Part shown: positions 54,725 through 64,000 of the stretch, in pieces
Numbering within the stretch: position 1 is the first letter of the stretch
How the letters are laid out: every line of letters begins with the position of its first letter
NCBI RefSeq assembly: GCF_003286075.1
Contig: NZ_QLUV01000004.1
Coordinates: 186,001-250,000 of the forward strand
Origin: Paracoccus endophyticus
GTDB taxonomy: Bacteria > Pseudomonadota > Alphaproteobacteria > Rhodobacterales > Rhodobacteraceae
Direction: 5' to 3'
DNA length: 64,000 nucleotides
Translations under genes and position numbers: made by a program
Notes under the pieces: model-generated
What the model was told of the DNA's origin: nothing
What the model saw: the letters and a program-made list of their open reading frames with translations, nothing else
Databases searched by the model: none

Positions 54725-55605
54725 TGCTGCGCCGACTGTCCCATGTCCAGCCCGAATCCTTCGAGTTCACGCCCAGGAACCTGGCGTGGGCGCAAGCGCA
54801 GATCACCAAGTTCCCCGAGGGCCGCCAGCAGTCCGCGATCATCCCGCTGCTGTGGCGCGCGCAGGAACAGGAAGGCTGGCTGACGCGCCCGGCCATCGAA
54901 TATGTCGCCGACCTGCTGGGCATGGCCTATATCCGGGCGCTGGAGGTGGCGACGTTCTACTTCATGTTCCAGCTGCATCCGGTTGGACGGATTGCTCATA
55001 TCCAGATCTGCGGCACGACGACCTGCATGATCTGCGGGTCCGGCGACCTGATCGCCGTCTGCCGCGACAAGATCGCGCCGACCGCGCACACGCTGTCGCC
55101 AGACGGGAATTTCAGCTGGGAAGAGGTCGAGTGCCTGGGCGCCTGCTCGAACGCGCCGATGGCCCAGATCGGCAAGGACTACTACGAGGACCTGACGGCC
55201 GAGAAACTGGCCGCGCTGATCGACGCGCTGGCGGCGGGGCAGGTGCCGGTTCCGGGACCGCAGAACGGGCGCTATTCGTCCGAACCGCTGGGCGGGCCGG
55301 TGGCGCTTGCGGCGATGAAGGGGACGGGCGAGCCGCTGAACGCGTCGGCCGCGCGGGCCGTGGCGCTGCGCGACACGGTCAAGCGCATCGACGGAAGCGA
55401 GGCGCCGCTTCTGACGCCCTGGCAGCGCCGCCCCGAGGCCGCGACCGACAGCGGTGATCTTTCGGACGAGCCGCGCCCGTCGGAGGGGCGGCCGGTCGAC
55501 GGGACGGGCATCACCGTGCAGCAGGCGGCGGGAACGTCGCCGGGCAGGCCGGTGGGCAAGACCGAACCGGCAGGCCAGCCGGCGGATGCGAAGGGTACCG
55601 AGTAA
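54724..55605 (+). CDS. nuoE: NADH-quinone oxidoreductase subunit E
   Basis: NuoE is the 24-kDa-type subunit holding 2Fe-2S cluster N1a in the NADH-oxidising module. The cluster cysteines are Cys96, Cys101, Cys137 and Cys141. The family core ends near residue 175. A tail of about 118 residues follows, rich in Pro, Ala, Gly and Glu, longer than the Paracoccus homologue I remember. Its function is unknown; it may be a disordered linker. Confidence 0.95.
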   Translation: MLRRLSHVQPESFEFTPRNLAWAQAQITKFPEGRQQSAIIPLLWRAQEQEGWLTRPAIEYVADLLGMAYIRALEVATFYFMFQLHPVGRIAHIQICGTTTCMICGSGDLIAVCRDKIAPTAHTLSPDGNFSWEEVECLGACSNAPMAQIGKDYYEDLTAEKLAALIDALAAGQVPVPGPQNGRYSSEPLGGPVALAAMKGTGEPLNASAARAVALRDTVKRIDGSEAPLLTPWQRRPEAATDSGDLSDEPRPSEGRPVDGTGITVQQAAGTSPGRPVGKTEPAGQPADAKGTE

Positions 55606-55635
55606 CACCAGGTCGAACGGCGGGGGTTGGGGCAG

Positions 55636-56688
55636 ATGAGCGAGTGCAGGCGGACATGTTGGATCGCGGCGGGGCTGATGGGCCTGCTGGTCCTGGCGCT
55701 GACCAGCGGCGCAGGCGATCTGGGCCTTTTCGCCGGGCTGGTGCTGGGCGTGCTGACCGCGACGCTTGTGGGCAGCTTCCTTGTGTTCCTTGTCTGCGAG
55801 GGCCAGCCCGCTGAGGCCCTGACGGCCGACGACTGGGCGGCCGACGTGGGCGCCCCTGTGGCGGCGGCCGCTGCTCCTGTCCAGTTCGGCGCCATCCCGG
55901 CGCGGCAGCCCCTGTCGCAGCCGCAGGCCGGGACGACGCTGACGGCCTCGGCCGCGTCCCAGGCCCTGCACACGCTGCCCGCACGTGCAGCGACGACGCC
56001 CCCTGACGGATCGGTTCCCCTGACCGGCGCGCCCCCCGGCGCCTCGACCAACCCGACCGAGGCCGTGACATTCACCGCCGCCGGCAGGGCGAGTCCCGCG
56101 ACCGCTGCGCCTCCTGCGGCTGTGGCTGCGCAACCCGAGCCCGAGGATCAGGCGACGCCTGCCCCTTCGCTGCCCACGGACGTGCCGTCCGAAAGCGCCG
56201 AGGGCGAGACTCCGCTCGAGGACACGCGCGCGGTCCTGTACGACCCGTCGCAATCCGAGGACCATTCGATGCCCGGCGAGGCTGTTCCGGCGTCCGAGCC
56301 GATGCCGGCCGCGCAGCCCGACCCCGACCAGCTGTCGATCACCATCACCGACCGCGAGTTCGAGGCCGCCGGCCCCGGATCGACGAACGCAGGCCGCCTG
56401 TCCGCACAGCGCCGCAAGGACCGCGACATGCTGCCGCAGGGCGCAGACGACCTGGGCCGGATCGACGGCATCGGCCGCAAGCTGACGGCTCAGCTGCACG
56501 AGCACGGCATCACACGCTATGACCAGATTGCGGCCTGGACGGACGCCGATGTCGACGCATGGACCGCGCGGCTGGGGCGCAAGGGGGACCGCATCCGCCG
56601 CGACGACTGGGTCGGCCAGGCGCGCGTGCTTGCGGCGGGCGGCGAAACGGCGCATTCCCGGCAGGTGGATACGGGTGACGGTCCATGA
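55636..56688 (+). CDS. Membrane protein with C-terminal helix-hairpin-helix, nuo accessory
   Basis: The 350-residue protein has two N-terminal membrane spans (about 9-25 and 29-54). A long Ala/Pro/Thr/Glu-rich linker (about 55-260) and a C-terminal helix-hairpin-helix-like domain (about 272-315, LGRIDGIGRKLTAQLHEHGI) follow. This domain type is often annotated with DNA nucleases, but no catalytic motif is seen. It corresponds in place to a URF after NQO2 in Paracoccus denitrificans. The ATG at 55636 is used; a TTG nine bases earlier is possible. It overlaps the next gene by four bases. The role in complex I is unknown. Confidence 0.78.
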   Translation: MSECRRTCWIAAGLMGLLVLALTSGAGDLGLFAGLVLGVLTATLVGSFLVFLVCEGQPAEALTADDWAADVGAPVAAAAAPVQFGAIPARQPLSQPQAGTTLTASAASQALHTLPARAATTPPDGSVPLTGAPPGASTNPTEAVTFTAAGRASPATAAPPAAVAAQPEPEDQATPAPSLPTDVPSESAEGETPLEDTRAVLYDPSQSEDHSMPGEAVPASEPMPAAQPDPDQLSITITDREFEAAGPGSTNAGRLSAQRRKDRDMLPQGADDLGRIDGIGRKLTAQLHEHGITRYDQIAAWTDADVDAWTARLGRKGDRIRRDDWVGQARVLAAGGETAHSRQVDTGDGP

Positions 56689-56930
56689 CGGAACGGGCCG
56701 ACAGCGCACAGATGCGGCTGGCGGGCGGTGTGATCGCCCTGACCATGCTGCTGTGGCTGGCGGCGAACTGGGCGGGGCGGCGTTTCGGCTGGCCCGCGGA
56801 ATATGCTTTCCTTGCCGATCTTGCGGCGATGGGGGCGCTGGTCTGGTCACTGCTGGTGACCTGGCGGATCTGGCGGCGCCGCGCCTCTGGCGTGCAACGG
56901 AACGGGGCCGCTGGCCCGCGCGAACGATAG
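56685..56930 (+). CDS. DUF5337 family small membrane protein
   Basis: The 81-residue protein has two membrane spans (about 12-30 and 42-62) and a basic tail, fitting the DUF5337 family found in Rhodobacterales nuo operons. The start overlaps the preceding gene as ATGA and the stop lies 12 bases before nuoF. The function is unknown. Confidence 0.82.
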   Translation: MTERADSAQMRLAGGVIALTMLLWLAANWAGRRFGWPAEYAFLADLAAMGALVWSLLVTWRIWRRRASGVQRNGAAGPRER

Positions 56931-58238
<1,308 letters not shown>

Positions 58239-58261
58239 CGCATCGGGGCCATCAAGGCGGA

Positions 58262-58738
58262 ATGACGGCGGCGCGCGGGGCTTCTGCGCGCCCGGCCTGC
58301 CCTGCTGCGGGAATCGGCCAGCAGACCGCCCTGAAGCGCCTGATCGCCGCCGCCCTGATCGCCGTCCTGCCCCTCGCCGCCTCTGCCGCGGCGGGTCTGC
58401 CGCCGTTGGCGCAGGAACGCTATATCAACGACCGCCTGATCGCCGCGCGCATCGCCGACCGCATCCGCAAGGAATGCCCGACCCTCGGCGCCCGGATGAT
58501 CTATGCCTTCCAGCAGGCGCGGGCGCTGGAGCGTTATGCCCTGGACAAGGGCTATTCCAAGGCCGAGGTCGAGGCGTTCCTTGACAGCAAGCCCGACCGG
58601 CAGCGCATCTATGCCACGGCCGAGGATTACCTAGCCCGCAACGGCGCCACGCCGGGCGACCCGGAGAGCTATTGCCGGGTGGGCCGGGCCGAGATGGAAA
58701 GGCGCAGCGTCGCCGGATCGCTGCTGGTGGCGAAATGA
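58262..58738 (+). CDS. DUF5333 family exported protein, nuo accessory
   Basis: The 158-residue product has an N-terminal region, a hydrophobic signal ([23 protein letters not shown]) and a conserved helical domain with a Cys pair (KECPTLG and SYCRVG). It fits the DUF5333 family of Rhodobacterales. AAGGCGG precedes the ATG at 58262. An ATG at 58235 overlapping the nuoF stop is the alternative. Either way the signal has a long n-region, so the true start may be later. It is presumably periplasmic and overlaps the next gene by ATGA. The function is unknown. Confidence 0.75.
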   Translation: MTAARGASARPACPAAGIGQQTALKRLIAAALIAVLPLAASAAAGLPPLAQERYINDRLIAARIADRIRKECPTLGARMIYAFQQARALERYALDKGYSKAEVEAFLDSKPDRQRIYATAEDYLARNGATPGDPESYCRVGRAEMERRSVAGSLLVAK

Positions 58739-59148
58739 CGCGGGGCGCGCGCCTTTGCGTCATGCTGGCGGCCGGGACGGCGCTGCTGGCGGGCGCGGCG
58801 GGTGCGGGGACGGCGCGCGACCGCTTCACGCTGCACTTCGACATCCTGTCGCCGCCCGGCTTCGCGTGCGAGGCCGATGCGCCGGGATCGACGGTGCGCG
58901 TCGGCCGCGACCTGCGGGGCGAGCCGATGGTGCGCGTGATGGGCGACGCCCGCGCCGCCCGGATCACCTGCACCGCGCCCGACGGCAGCCGGTGGCTGGC
59001 GACCGCGAACCGCACCGCGCCCTATACGCCGTCCGAGCCGACGCTGGGCACCGTGGTCTTTCGCCCCGGCAAGGACGCGATGATGACGATCGTCCGGCTG
59101 GGCGAACGGGTGGACTATCAATTCAAGACCTTTGTCCGCGTGGACTGA
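58735..59148 (+). CDS. Small exported protein, nuo accessory
   Basis: The 137-residue protein has a signal peptide (hydrophobic 5-24, cleavage near AAGAG) and a beta-rich domain with one Cys pair (FACEAD and ITCTAP). The start overlaps the DUF5333 gene as ATGA. It is another secreted product encoded inside the nuo operon, corresponding to a URF before NQO3 in Paracoccus denitrificans. I know no function. Confidence 0.75.
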   Translation: MTRGARLCVMLAAGTALLAGAAGAGTARDRFTLHFDILSPPGFACEADAPGSTVRVGRDLRGEPMVRVMGDARAARITCTAPDGSRWLATANRTAPYTPSEPTLGTVVFRPGKDAMMTIVRLGERVDYQFKTFVRVD

Positions 59149-59170
59149 AGGCAGGGGACACGACACGCCG

Positions 59171-61189
59171 ATGAGCACTCTTCGCACCATCAAGATCGAC
59201 GACACGCTGATCGAGGTCGATCCGAACCTGACGCTGATCCAGGCCTGCGAGCAGGCGGGGATCGAGGTCCCGCGCTTTTGCTATCACGAGCGGCTGTCCA
59301 TCGCGGGCAACTGCCGGATGTGCCTGGTCGAGGTCGTCGGCGGTCCGCCCAAGCCGTCCGCGTCCTGCGCCATGCAGGTGCGCGACCTGCGCCCCGGCCC
59401 GGACGGCGCGCCGAGCGAGATCAAGACCAACAGCCCCATGGTCCGCAAGGCCCGCGAGGGCGTGATGGAGTTCCTGCTGATCAACCATCCGCTGGACTGC
59501 CCGATCTGCGACCAGGGCGGCGAATGCGACCTGCAGGATCAGGCCATGGCCTACGGCGTCGATTTCAGCCGCTATCGCGAGCCGAAGCGGGCCTCCGAGG
59601 ACCTGGACCTCGGGCCGCTGGTCGAGACGCACATGACCCGCTGCATCAGCTGCACGCGCTGCGTGCGCTTCACCACCGAGGTGGCCGGCATCGAGCAGAT
59701 GGGCCAGACCGGGCGCGGCGAGGACGCCGAGATCACGTCCTATCTGGGGCTGACGCTGGCATCGAACCTGCAGGGCAACATCATCGACCTGTGCCCGGTG
59801 GGCGCACTGGTCAGCAAGCCCTATGCCTTTACCGCCCGCCCGTGGGAGCTGCGCAAGACCGAATCCATCGACGTGATGGACGCGCTGGGGTCGGCGATCC
59901 GCATCGACACCAAGGGGCGCGAGGTCATGCGCATCCTGCCGCGCAACCATGACGGCGTGAACGAGGAATGGATCTCGGACAAGACGCGGTTCGTCTGGGA
60001 CGGGCTGCGCCGGCAGCGGCTGGACCAGCCCTATCTGCGCGAGAACGGCCGCCTGCGCCCGGCCAACTGGTCCGAGGCGCTGGAGGCCGCGGCCCGGGCG
60101 ATGAAGGGCGGCAAGGTCGCGGGCCTTGTGGGCGATCTGGCCCCGGTCGAGGCGGTGTTCGCGCTGAAGCAGCTGGTCGAGGGGATCGGCGGCACCGTGG
60201 AATGCCGGACCGACGGCGCGCGGCTGCCCGCCGGCAACCGCTCGGGGTATGTCGGGACGGCCAGCATCGCCGACATCGACGACGCACGGCGCATCCTGCT
60301 GATCGGCACCAACCCCCGGGTCGAGGCCCCCGTCCTGAACGCCCGCATCCGCAAGGCCTGGGTCCATGGCGCGCAGGTCGCCCTGGTGGGCGAGGCCGTG
60401 GACCTGACCTACACGTATCACCATCTCGGCACCGACCGCGCGGCCCTGGAGCGCCTGTCCGGGCAGGACGCGGGCGGGGACACGGACGCGCCGGGCCTTG
60501 TTGTCGTCGGGCAGGGCGCGCTGCGCGAGGCCGACGGCGCCGCAGTGCTGGGTCATGCGATGCGCCTGTGCGAACGGCTCAACTGCAAGCTTCTGGTGCT
60601 GCACACGGCCGCCGCGCGGGTCGGCGCGATGGACGTGGGCGCCGTGACCGAGGGGGGCCTGAACGCCGCCATCGAGGGGGCCGACGTCATCTACAGCCTG
60701 GGCGCGGACGAGGTGGACATCGCCCCCGGACCCGTTGTCATCTATCAGGGCAGCCACGGCGACCGCGGCGCGCACCGGGCCGACATCATCCTGCCCGCCG
60801 CCTGCTATACCGAGGAAAACGCCCTGTTCGTGAACACCGAAGGGCGTCCGCAACTGGCGCTGCGCGCGAACTTCGCGCCCGGCGAGGCCAAGGAGAACTG
60901 GGCCATCCTGCGCGCCCTGTCGGCCGAACTGGGGCAGACCCAGCCCTGGGACGACCTGGCCGGACTGCGGCGCGCGCTGATCGACGCGGTGCCGCACCTG
61001 GCCCAGATCGACCAGGTGCCGGGCAATGCCTGGCAGGCGGTCGAGCCGGGGACCCTGGGATCGGCGACCTTCCGCAACGTGGTGCGCGACTTCTACCTGT
61101 CCAACCCGATCGCCCGATCCTCGCCCCTGATGGGGCAATTGTCGGCGATGGCGGGCGCGCGGGCCGCGACCGCGCTGGCGGCGGAGTGA
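59171..61189 (+). CDS. nuoG: NADH-quinone oxidoreductase subunit G
   Basis: NuoG is the 75-kDa-type subunit carrying clusters N1b, N4 and N5. The 672-residue protein has the 2Fe-2S ferredoxin domain with [19 protein letters not shown], the His-Cys3 and 4Fe-4S region [15 protein letters not shown] and [10 protein letters not shown], followed by a molybdopterin-oxidoreductase-like domain without cofactor. The start is the [10 protein letters not shown] methionine. A lipoprotein gene follows after four bases. Confidence 0.97.
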   Translation: MSTLRTIKIDDTLIEVDPNLTLIQACEQAGIEVPRFCYHERLSIAGNCRMCLVEVVGGPPKPSASCAMQVRDLRPGPDGAPSEIKTNSPMVRKAREGVMEFLLINHPLDCPICDQGGECDLQDQAMAYGVDFSRYREPKRASEDLDLGPLVETHMTRCISCTRCVRFTTEVAGIEQMGQTGRGEDAEITSYLGLTLASNLQGNIIDLCPVGALVSKPYAFTARPWELRKTESIDVMDALGSAIRIDTKGREVMRILPRNHDGVNEEWISDKTRFVWDGLRRQRLDQPYLRENGRLRPANWSEALEAAARAMKGGKVAGLVGDLAPVEAVFALKQLVEGIGGTVECRTDGARLPAGNRSGYVGTASIADIDDARRILLIGTNPRVEAPVLNARIRKAWVHGAQVALVGEAVDLTYTYHHLGTDRAALERLSGQDAGGDTDAPGLVVVGQGALREADGAAVLGHAMRLCERLNCKLLVLHTAAARVGAMDVGAVTEGGLNAAIEGADVIYSLGADEVDIAPGPVVIYQGSHGDRGAHRADIILPAACYTEENALFVNTEGRPQLALRANFAPGEAKENWAILRALSAELGQTQPWDDLAGLRRALIDAVPHLAQIDQVPGNAWQAVEPGTLGSATFRNVVRDFYLSNPIARSSPLMGQLSAMAGARAATALAAE

Positions 61190-61193
61190 CGCG

Positions 61194-61964
61194 ATGGCGC
61201 GCGCGCTGATCCTGTCGGTCGCGGTGGCGGTGGGGCTGGCCGGCTGCGGCCCGGCGGACCTCGGGCTTGCCACGCCGCCGCGGACCAAGCCCGATCAGGT
61301 CACGGTCCAGGTGATGGACCGCTCGGCCGCCGGCACCAAGCTCAGCCGGGCGCGGGTGTCCACCAAGTCGGGCGACATCCTGATCCTCGAGCCGGACGGC
61401 TCGGTCACAGAGGTGGCGCTGGACAGCGAGGCCGGCCGCGACGCGTTCGAGGTGACCGAGGCCGAACTGGCCGAGCTGTCGGTCAACCTGGGCCTGGACC
61501 TGTCCGCGGCCGACGTCAGCAACTTTGACATGGTGACGCCCGAGCGGCGCCGCCTGCCCACCGCCCAGCAAAAGGCGCTGGAGGCGTTCGCCGCCCGCAC
61601 CGAGCCCGCGCTGCCGCAGTTTCCAAAGGGCTTCGTCGCCGACCCCGCGGTGTTCGCCGGCGTGCGCGTCGATGCGGTCAAGGGCGACCGCAAGGGCGAC
61701 CTGGTCGAGGTGACGGCGAACCTGAAGCCGGGGGTGGACGCCGATGTGGCCTTCGCCTATGCCACCTGCGCGCTGGCCGGCTGGGCCAAGGGCACGGGCC
61801 GGGACTATGCCCGCCACATCCGCACCCTGCAGGACAAGCGCAAGGGCAAGCTGGTGATCGGATCGGTCTTCACCCTGTCCGAAGGGCGGCCGATGGGTCT
61901 GAAGGTGATGGAAACGAATGACACCTTGCGCGCGTGCAAGGACCGCGGCATCCCCGCGGCGTAG
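61194..61964 (+). CDS. Lipoprotein, nuo accessory
   Basis: The 256-residue protein has a lipoprotein signal with lipobox LAGC at Cys18 and a mature part with mixed alpha/beta segments. It includes [15 protein letters not shown] and a C-terminal block ending with [12 protein letters not shown]. Two cysteines in the mature part (ATCALAG and RACKD) could pair. It corresponds in place to URF5 of Paracoccus denitrificans, between NQO3 and NQO8. The function is unknown; attachment to the periplasmic membrane face is inferred. Confidence 0.8.
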   Translation: MARALILSVAVAVGLAGCGPADLGLATPPRTKPDQVTVQVMDRSAAGTKLSRARVSTKSGDILILEPDGSVTEVALDSEAGRDAFEVTEAELAELSVNLGLDLSAADVSNFDMVTPERRRLPTAQQKALEAFAARTEPALPQFPKGFVADPAVFAGVRVDAVKGDRKGDLVEVTANLKPGVDADVAFAYATCALAGWAKGTGRDYARHIRTLQDKRKGKLVIGSVFTLSEGRPMGLKVMETNDTLRACKDRGIPAA

Positions 61965-61981
61965 GAACGGGAACCGAAGGC

Positions 61982-63046
61982 ATGGCTGATTTCCTGGCAT
62001 CCCCCTGGGGGCACGCGATGATCCTGCTGCTGCAGGGGCTGGCGATCATCGCATTCGTGATGCTGTCGCTGGTCTATCTGGTCTACGGCGACCGAAAGAT
62101 CTGGGCGGCGGTCCAGATGCGCCGCGGTCCCAACGTGGTCGGTCCCTGGGGGCTGCTGCAGACCTTCGCGGACGCGATCAAGTACGTCGTCAAGGAAATC
62201 GTCATTCCCGCGGGGGCCGACAAGTTCGTCTTCTTCCTTGCGCCGTTCCTGTCGATGACGCTGGCGCTGTCGGCCTTTGTCGTGATCCCCTTCGCGCCGG
62301 GCTGGGTGATGGCCAACATCAACGTCGGCATCCTGTTCGTCTTCGCCGTCTCCTCGCTCGAGGTCTACGGCGTCATCATGGGCGGCTGGGCGTCGAACTC
62401 GAAATATCCCTTCCTTGCCTCGTTGCGGTCAGCCGCGCAGATGATCTCCTACGAGGTCTCGCTGGGCCTGATCATCATCGGCGTCATCATCTCGGCCGGG
62501 ACGATGAACCTGTCGGGCATCGTGGAAAGCCAGCGCGGCGGATACGGGCTGTTCAACTGGTACTGGTTGCCGCACCTGCCGATGCTGGTGCTGTTCTTCA
62601 TCAGCGCGCTGGCCGAGACGAACCGCCCGCCCTTCGACCTGGCCGAGGCCGAATCGGAACTGGTCGCGGGCCACATGGTCGAATACTCCTCGACGCCCTA
62701 CCTGCTCTACATGGCGGGCGAGTACATCGCGATCTGGCTGATGTGCGCGCTGATCTCGATCCTGTTCTTCGGGGGCTGGCTGTCGCCGATCCCCGGCCTG
62801 CCCGACGGCGCGCTGTGGATGTTCCTGAAGATGGTGTTCTGGTTCTTCATGTTCGCCATGGTGAAGGCGATCACGCCGCGCTATCGCTATGACCAGTTGA
62901 TGCGCGTCGGCTGGAAGGTGTTCCTGCCGCTGTCGCTGGGCTGGGTCGTGCTGGTCGCCTTCCTGGCCCGCTATGACGTGCTGGGCGGCGCATGGGCGCG
63001 CTGGGACCACCTGACCCAGATCGGCGCAACCGTTGTCGGAGGATAA
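61982..63046 (+). CDS. nuoH: NADH-quinone oxidoreductase subunit H
   Basis: NuoH is the ND1-type membrane subunit that lines the quinone tunnel. The 354-residue protein has eight to nine membrane spans. Conserved loop residues include [21 protein letters not shown] near 38-58 and the acidic [17 protein letters not shown] loop. The start is fixed by the family N-terminus ([10 protein letters not shown]). A 58-codon gene follows after three bases. Confidence 0.97.
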   Translation: MADFLASPWGHAMILLLQGLAIIAFVMLSLVYLVYGDRKIWAAVQMRRGPNVVGPWGLLQTFADAIKYVVKEIVIPAGADKFVFFLAPFLSMTLALSAFVVIPFAPGWVMANINVGILFVFAVSSLEVYGVIMGGWASNSKYPFLASLRSAAQMISYEVSLGLIIIGVIISAGTMNLSGIVESQRGGYGLFNWYWLPHLPMLVLFFISALAETNRPPFDLAEAESELVAGHMVEYSSTPYLLYMAGEYIAIWLMCALISILFFGGWLSPIPGLPDGALWMFLKMVFWFFMFAMVKAITPRYRYDQLMRVGWKVFLPLSLGWVVLVAFLARYDVLGGAWARWDHLTQIGATVVGG

Positions 63047-63049
63047 GCC

Positions 63050-63226
63050 ATGACCACCAATCAGATCGCGCAGACGCTGGCGACGGCCGATGAGACCGAA
63101 AAGGCGCAGTTCGCGCATTTCATCGCCGACGCGCTGGGCCAGGCCGGGGTGTCGCTGGACGCCGCCGGGGTCCGGCTGATCGTGGCCGCCTGCGACCGCT
63201 ATGCCGCCGAGAACGGAGCCGACTGA
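63050..63226 (+). CDS. 58-residue protein between nuoH and nuoI
   Basis: This short frame encodes a soluble, helical, acidic protein with one cysteine (AACDRY) and no membrane span. It starts three bases after the nuoH stop, behind GGAGGATAAGCC, a strong ribosome site, and its stop is one base before nuoI. The codon use has the same high GC third positions as its neighbours. I recognise no family. Tight packing and the ribosome site support real expression. Confidence 0.7.
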   Translation: MTTNQIAQTLATADETEKAQFAHFIADALGQAGVSLDAAGVRLIVAACDRYAAENGAD

Positions 63227-63227
63227 C

Positions 63228-63719
63228 ATGGCCGTGGATCTGGTCCGCGCGACCAAGTATTTCCTGCTTTGGGACTTCATCAAGGGCTTCGGCCTGGGCA
63301 TGAAGTACTTCTTCGCGCCCAAGGCCACCATCAACTATCCCCACGAACGGGGGCCGCTGTCGCCCCGGTTCCGGGGCGAGCACGCCCTGCGCCGCTATCC
63401 CAACGGCGAAGAACGCTGCATCGCCTGCAAGCTGTGCGAGGCGATCTGCCCCGCGCAGGCGATCACCATCGACGCCGAGCCGCGCGAGGACGGCAGCCGC
63501 CGCACCACGCGCTATGACCTCGACATGACGAAATGCATCTATTGCGGTTTCTGCCAGGAGGCCTGCCCGGTCGACGCCATCGTCGAGGGGCCCAACCTGG
63601 AGTTTGCCACCGAGACGCGCGAGGAGTTGCTTTATGACAAGCAGAAGCTGCTTGAGAACGGCGACCGCTGGGAGGCCGTCCTTGCCCAGAACATCGCAGC
63701 CGACGCGCCGTACCGATGA
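63228..63719 (+). CDS. nuoI: NADH-quinone oxidoreductase subunit I
   Basis: NuoI is the 23-kDa-type subunit that carries clusters N6a and N6b on the path to N2. The 163-residue protein has two 4Fe-4S motifs, [12 protein letters not shown] and [12 protein letters not shown]. The N-terminal amphipathic helix [18 protein letters not shown] contacts the membrane. The stop overlaps the next gene as ATGA. Confidence 0.98.
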   Translation: MAVDLVRATKYFLLWDFIKGFGLGMKYFFAPKATINYPHERGPLSPRFRGEHALRRYPNGEERCIACKLCEAICPAQAITIDAEPREDGSRRTTRYDLDMTKCIYCGFCQEACPVDAIVEGPNLEFATETREELLYDKQKLLENGDRWEAVLAQNIAADAPYR

Positions 63720-64000
63720 GTGACGGTTTCACCAAGTTGTTCGCGCAGATGGTCGCCTCGGGGCGCGAGATGGCGCGTGCCTTCAACCCGGCGCTGGAAA
63801 AATGGGACCCGCGCGCGTTGGAGAAGATGATCCCCACCATGTCGTCCGACATGATGGAGATGTGGTTCGGCCGCACCTTCAACCGCGAGGGGCTGGACGC
63901 CAAGACCCGCCTGCTGCTGACGATCGGCGCGCTGACCGTGCAGGGCGCGCTGGCCGAGCCGCAGCTGCGCCTTGCCGTGCGCCACGCCCGTCAGGCCGGC
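63716..64000 (+). CDS. Carboxymuconolactone-decarboxylase-like protein, partial
   Basis: The first 95 codons are visible before the window ends. The N-terminus is followed by a [30 protein letters not shown] segment typical of the carboxymuconolactone decarboxylase (CMD) family. It corresponds in place to a URF after NQO9 in Paracoccus denitrificans. The start overlaps nuoI as ATGA. The redox cysteine pair seen in some CMD proteins is not in the visible part. Confidence 0.75.
   Translation, partial: MSDGFTKLFAQMVASGREMARAFNPALEKWDPRALEKMIPTMSSDMMEMWFGRTFNREGLDAKTRLLLTIGALTVQGALAEPQLRLAVRHARQAG

Overview
The window is GC-rich alphaproteobacterial chromosome and most resembles a Paracoccus or a close relative in the Rhodobacteraceae. 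The main evidence is the respiratory complex I operon at its right end, in which the nuo genes are interrupted by small accessory genes in the arrangement I remember from Paracoccus denitrificans (NQO genes plus URFs). Exact GTTC-N7-GTTC LexA motifs, hemB without zinc cysteines, and the DUF2842, DUF5337 and DUF5333 families agree with this. I see no rRNA, tRNA, CRISPR array, prophage or insertion sequence.

From 1 to 24.7 kb lie housekeeping genes: tkt divergent from a fucosyltransferase-like protein; xerD with two envelope proteins, divergent from aroK-aroB; ssb; a lytic transglycosylase; hemB; mfd; pyrG; secG; hisA; edd divergent from purA; and a thiamine pyrophosphokinase. Several starts are fixed by promoters lying directly in front of them. 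The edd promoter carries a near-palindromic LacI-type operator between its -35 and -10.

From 24.7 to 31.9 kb a peptide-type ABC importer forms a divergent unit: binding protein and two permeases on one strand, a double ATPase and an M20 amidohydrolase on the other. From 31.9 to 36.5 kb, on the minus strand, are lpd with a DUF924 gene and queA with an MFS transporter.

From 36.5 to 39.2 kb is the most interesting unit. A radical SAM/helix-hairpin-helix protein overlaps a DUF4130-UdgX fusion that keeps the covalent-histidine motif. An exact LexA operator lies between the -35 and -10 of their promoter, so this looks like an SOS-induced DNA repair cassette of unknown chemistry. uvrA at 47.4 kb has a second exact LexA operator. 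glmU-glmS, a PAP2-family protein, moaA, a periplasmic 5'-nucleotidase and an SDR gene fill the space between.

From 51.2 kb to the end runs nuoABCDEFGHI in order, on the plus strand. Interleaved are a thioesterase with FlK-like catalytic spacing, a 21-codon overlapping frame, a membrane/HhH protein, two DUF proteins, a secreted protein, a lipoprotein, a 58-residue protein and the start of a carboxymuconolactone-decarboxylase-like gene cut by the window edge. Most junctions overlap or lie within a few bases, so the block reads as one transcript. Four of the ten convergent gene pairs in the window overlap at their 3' ends.
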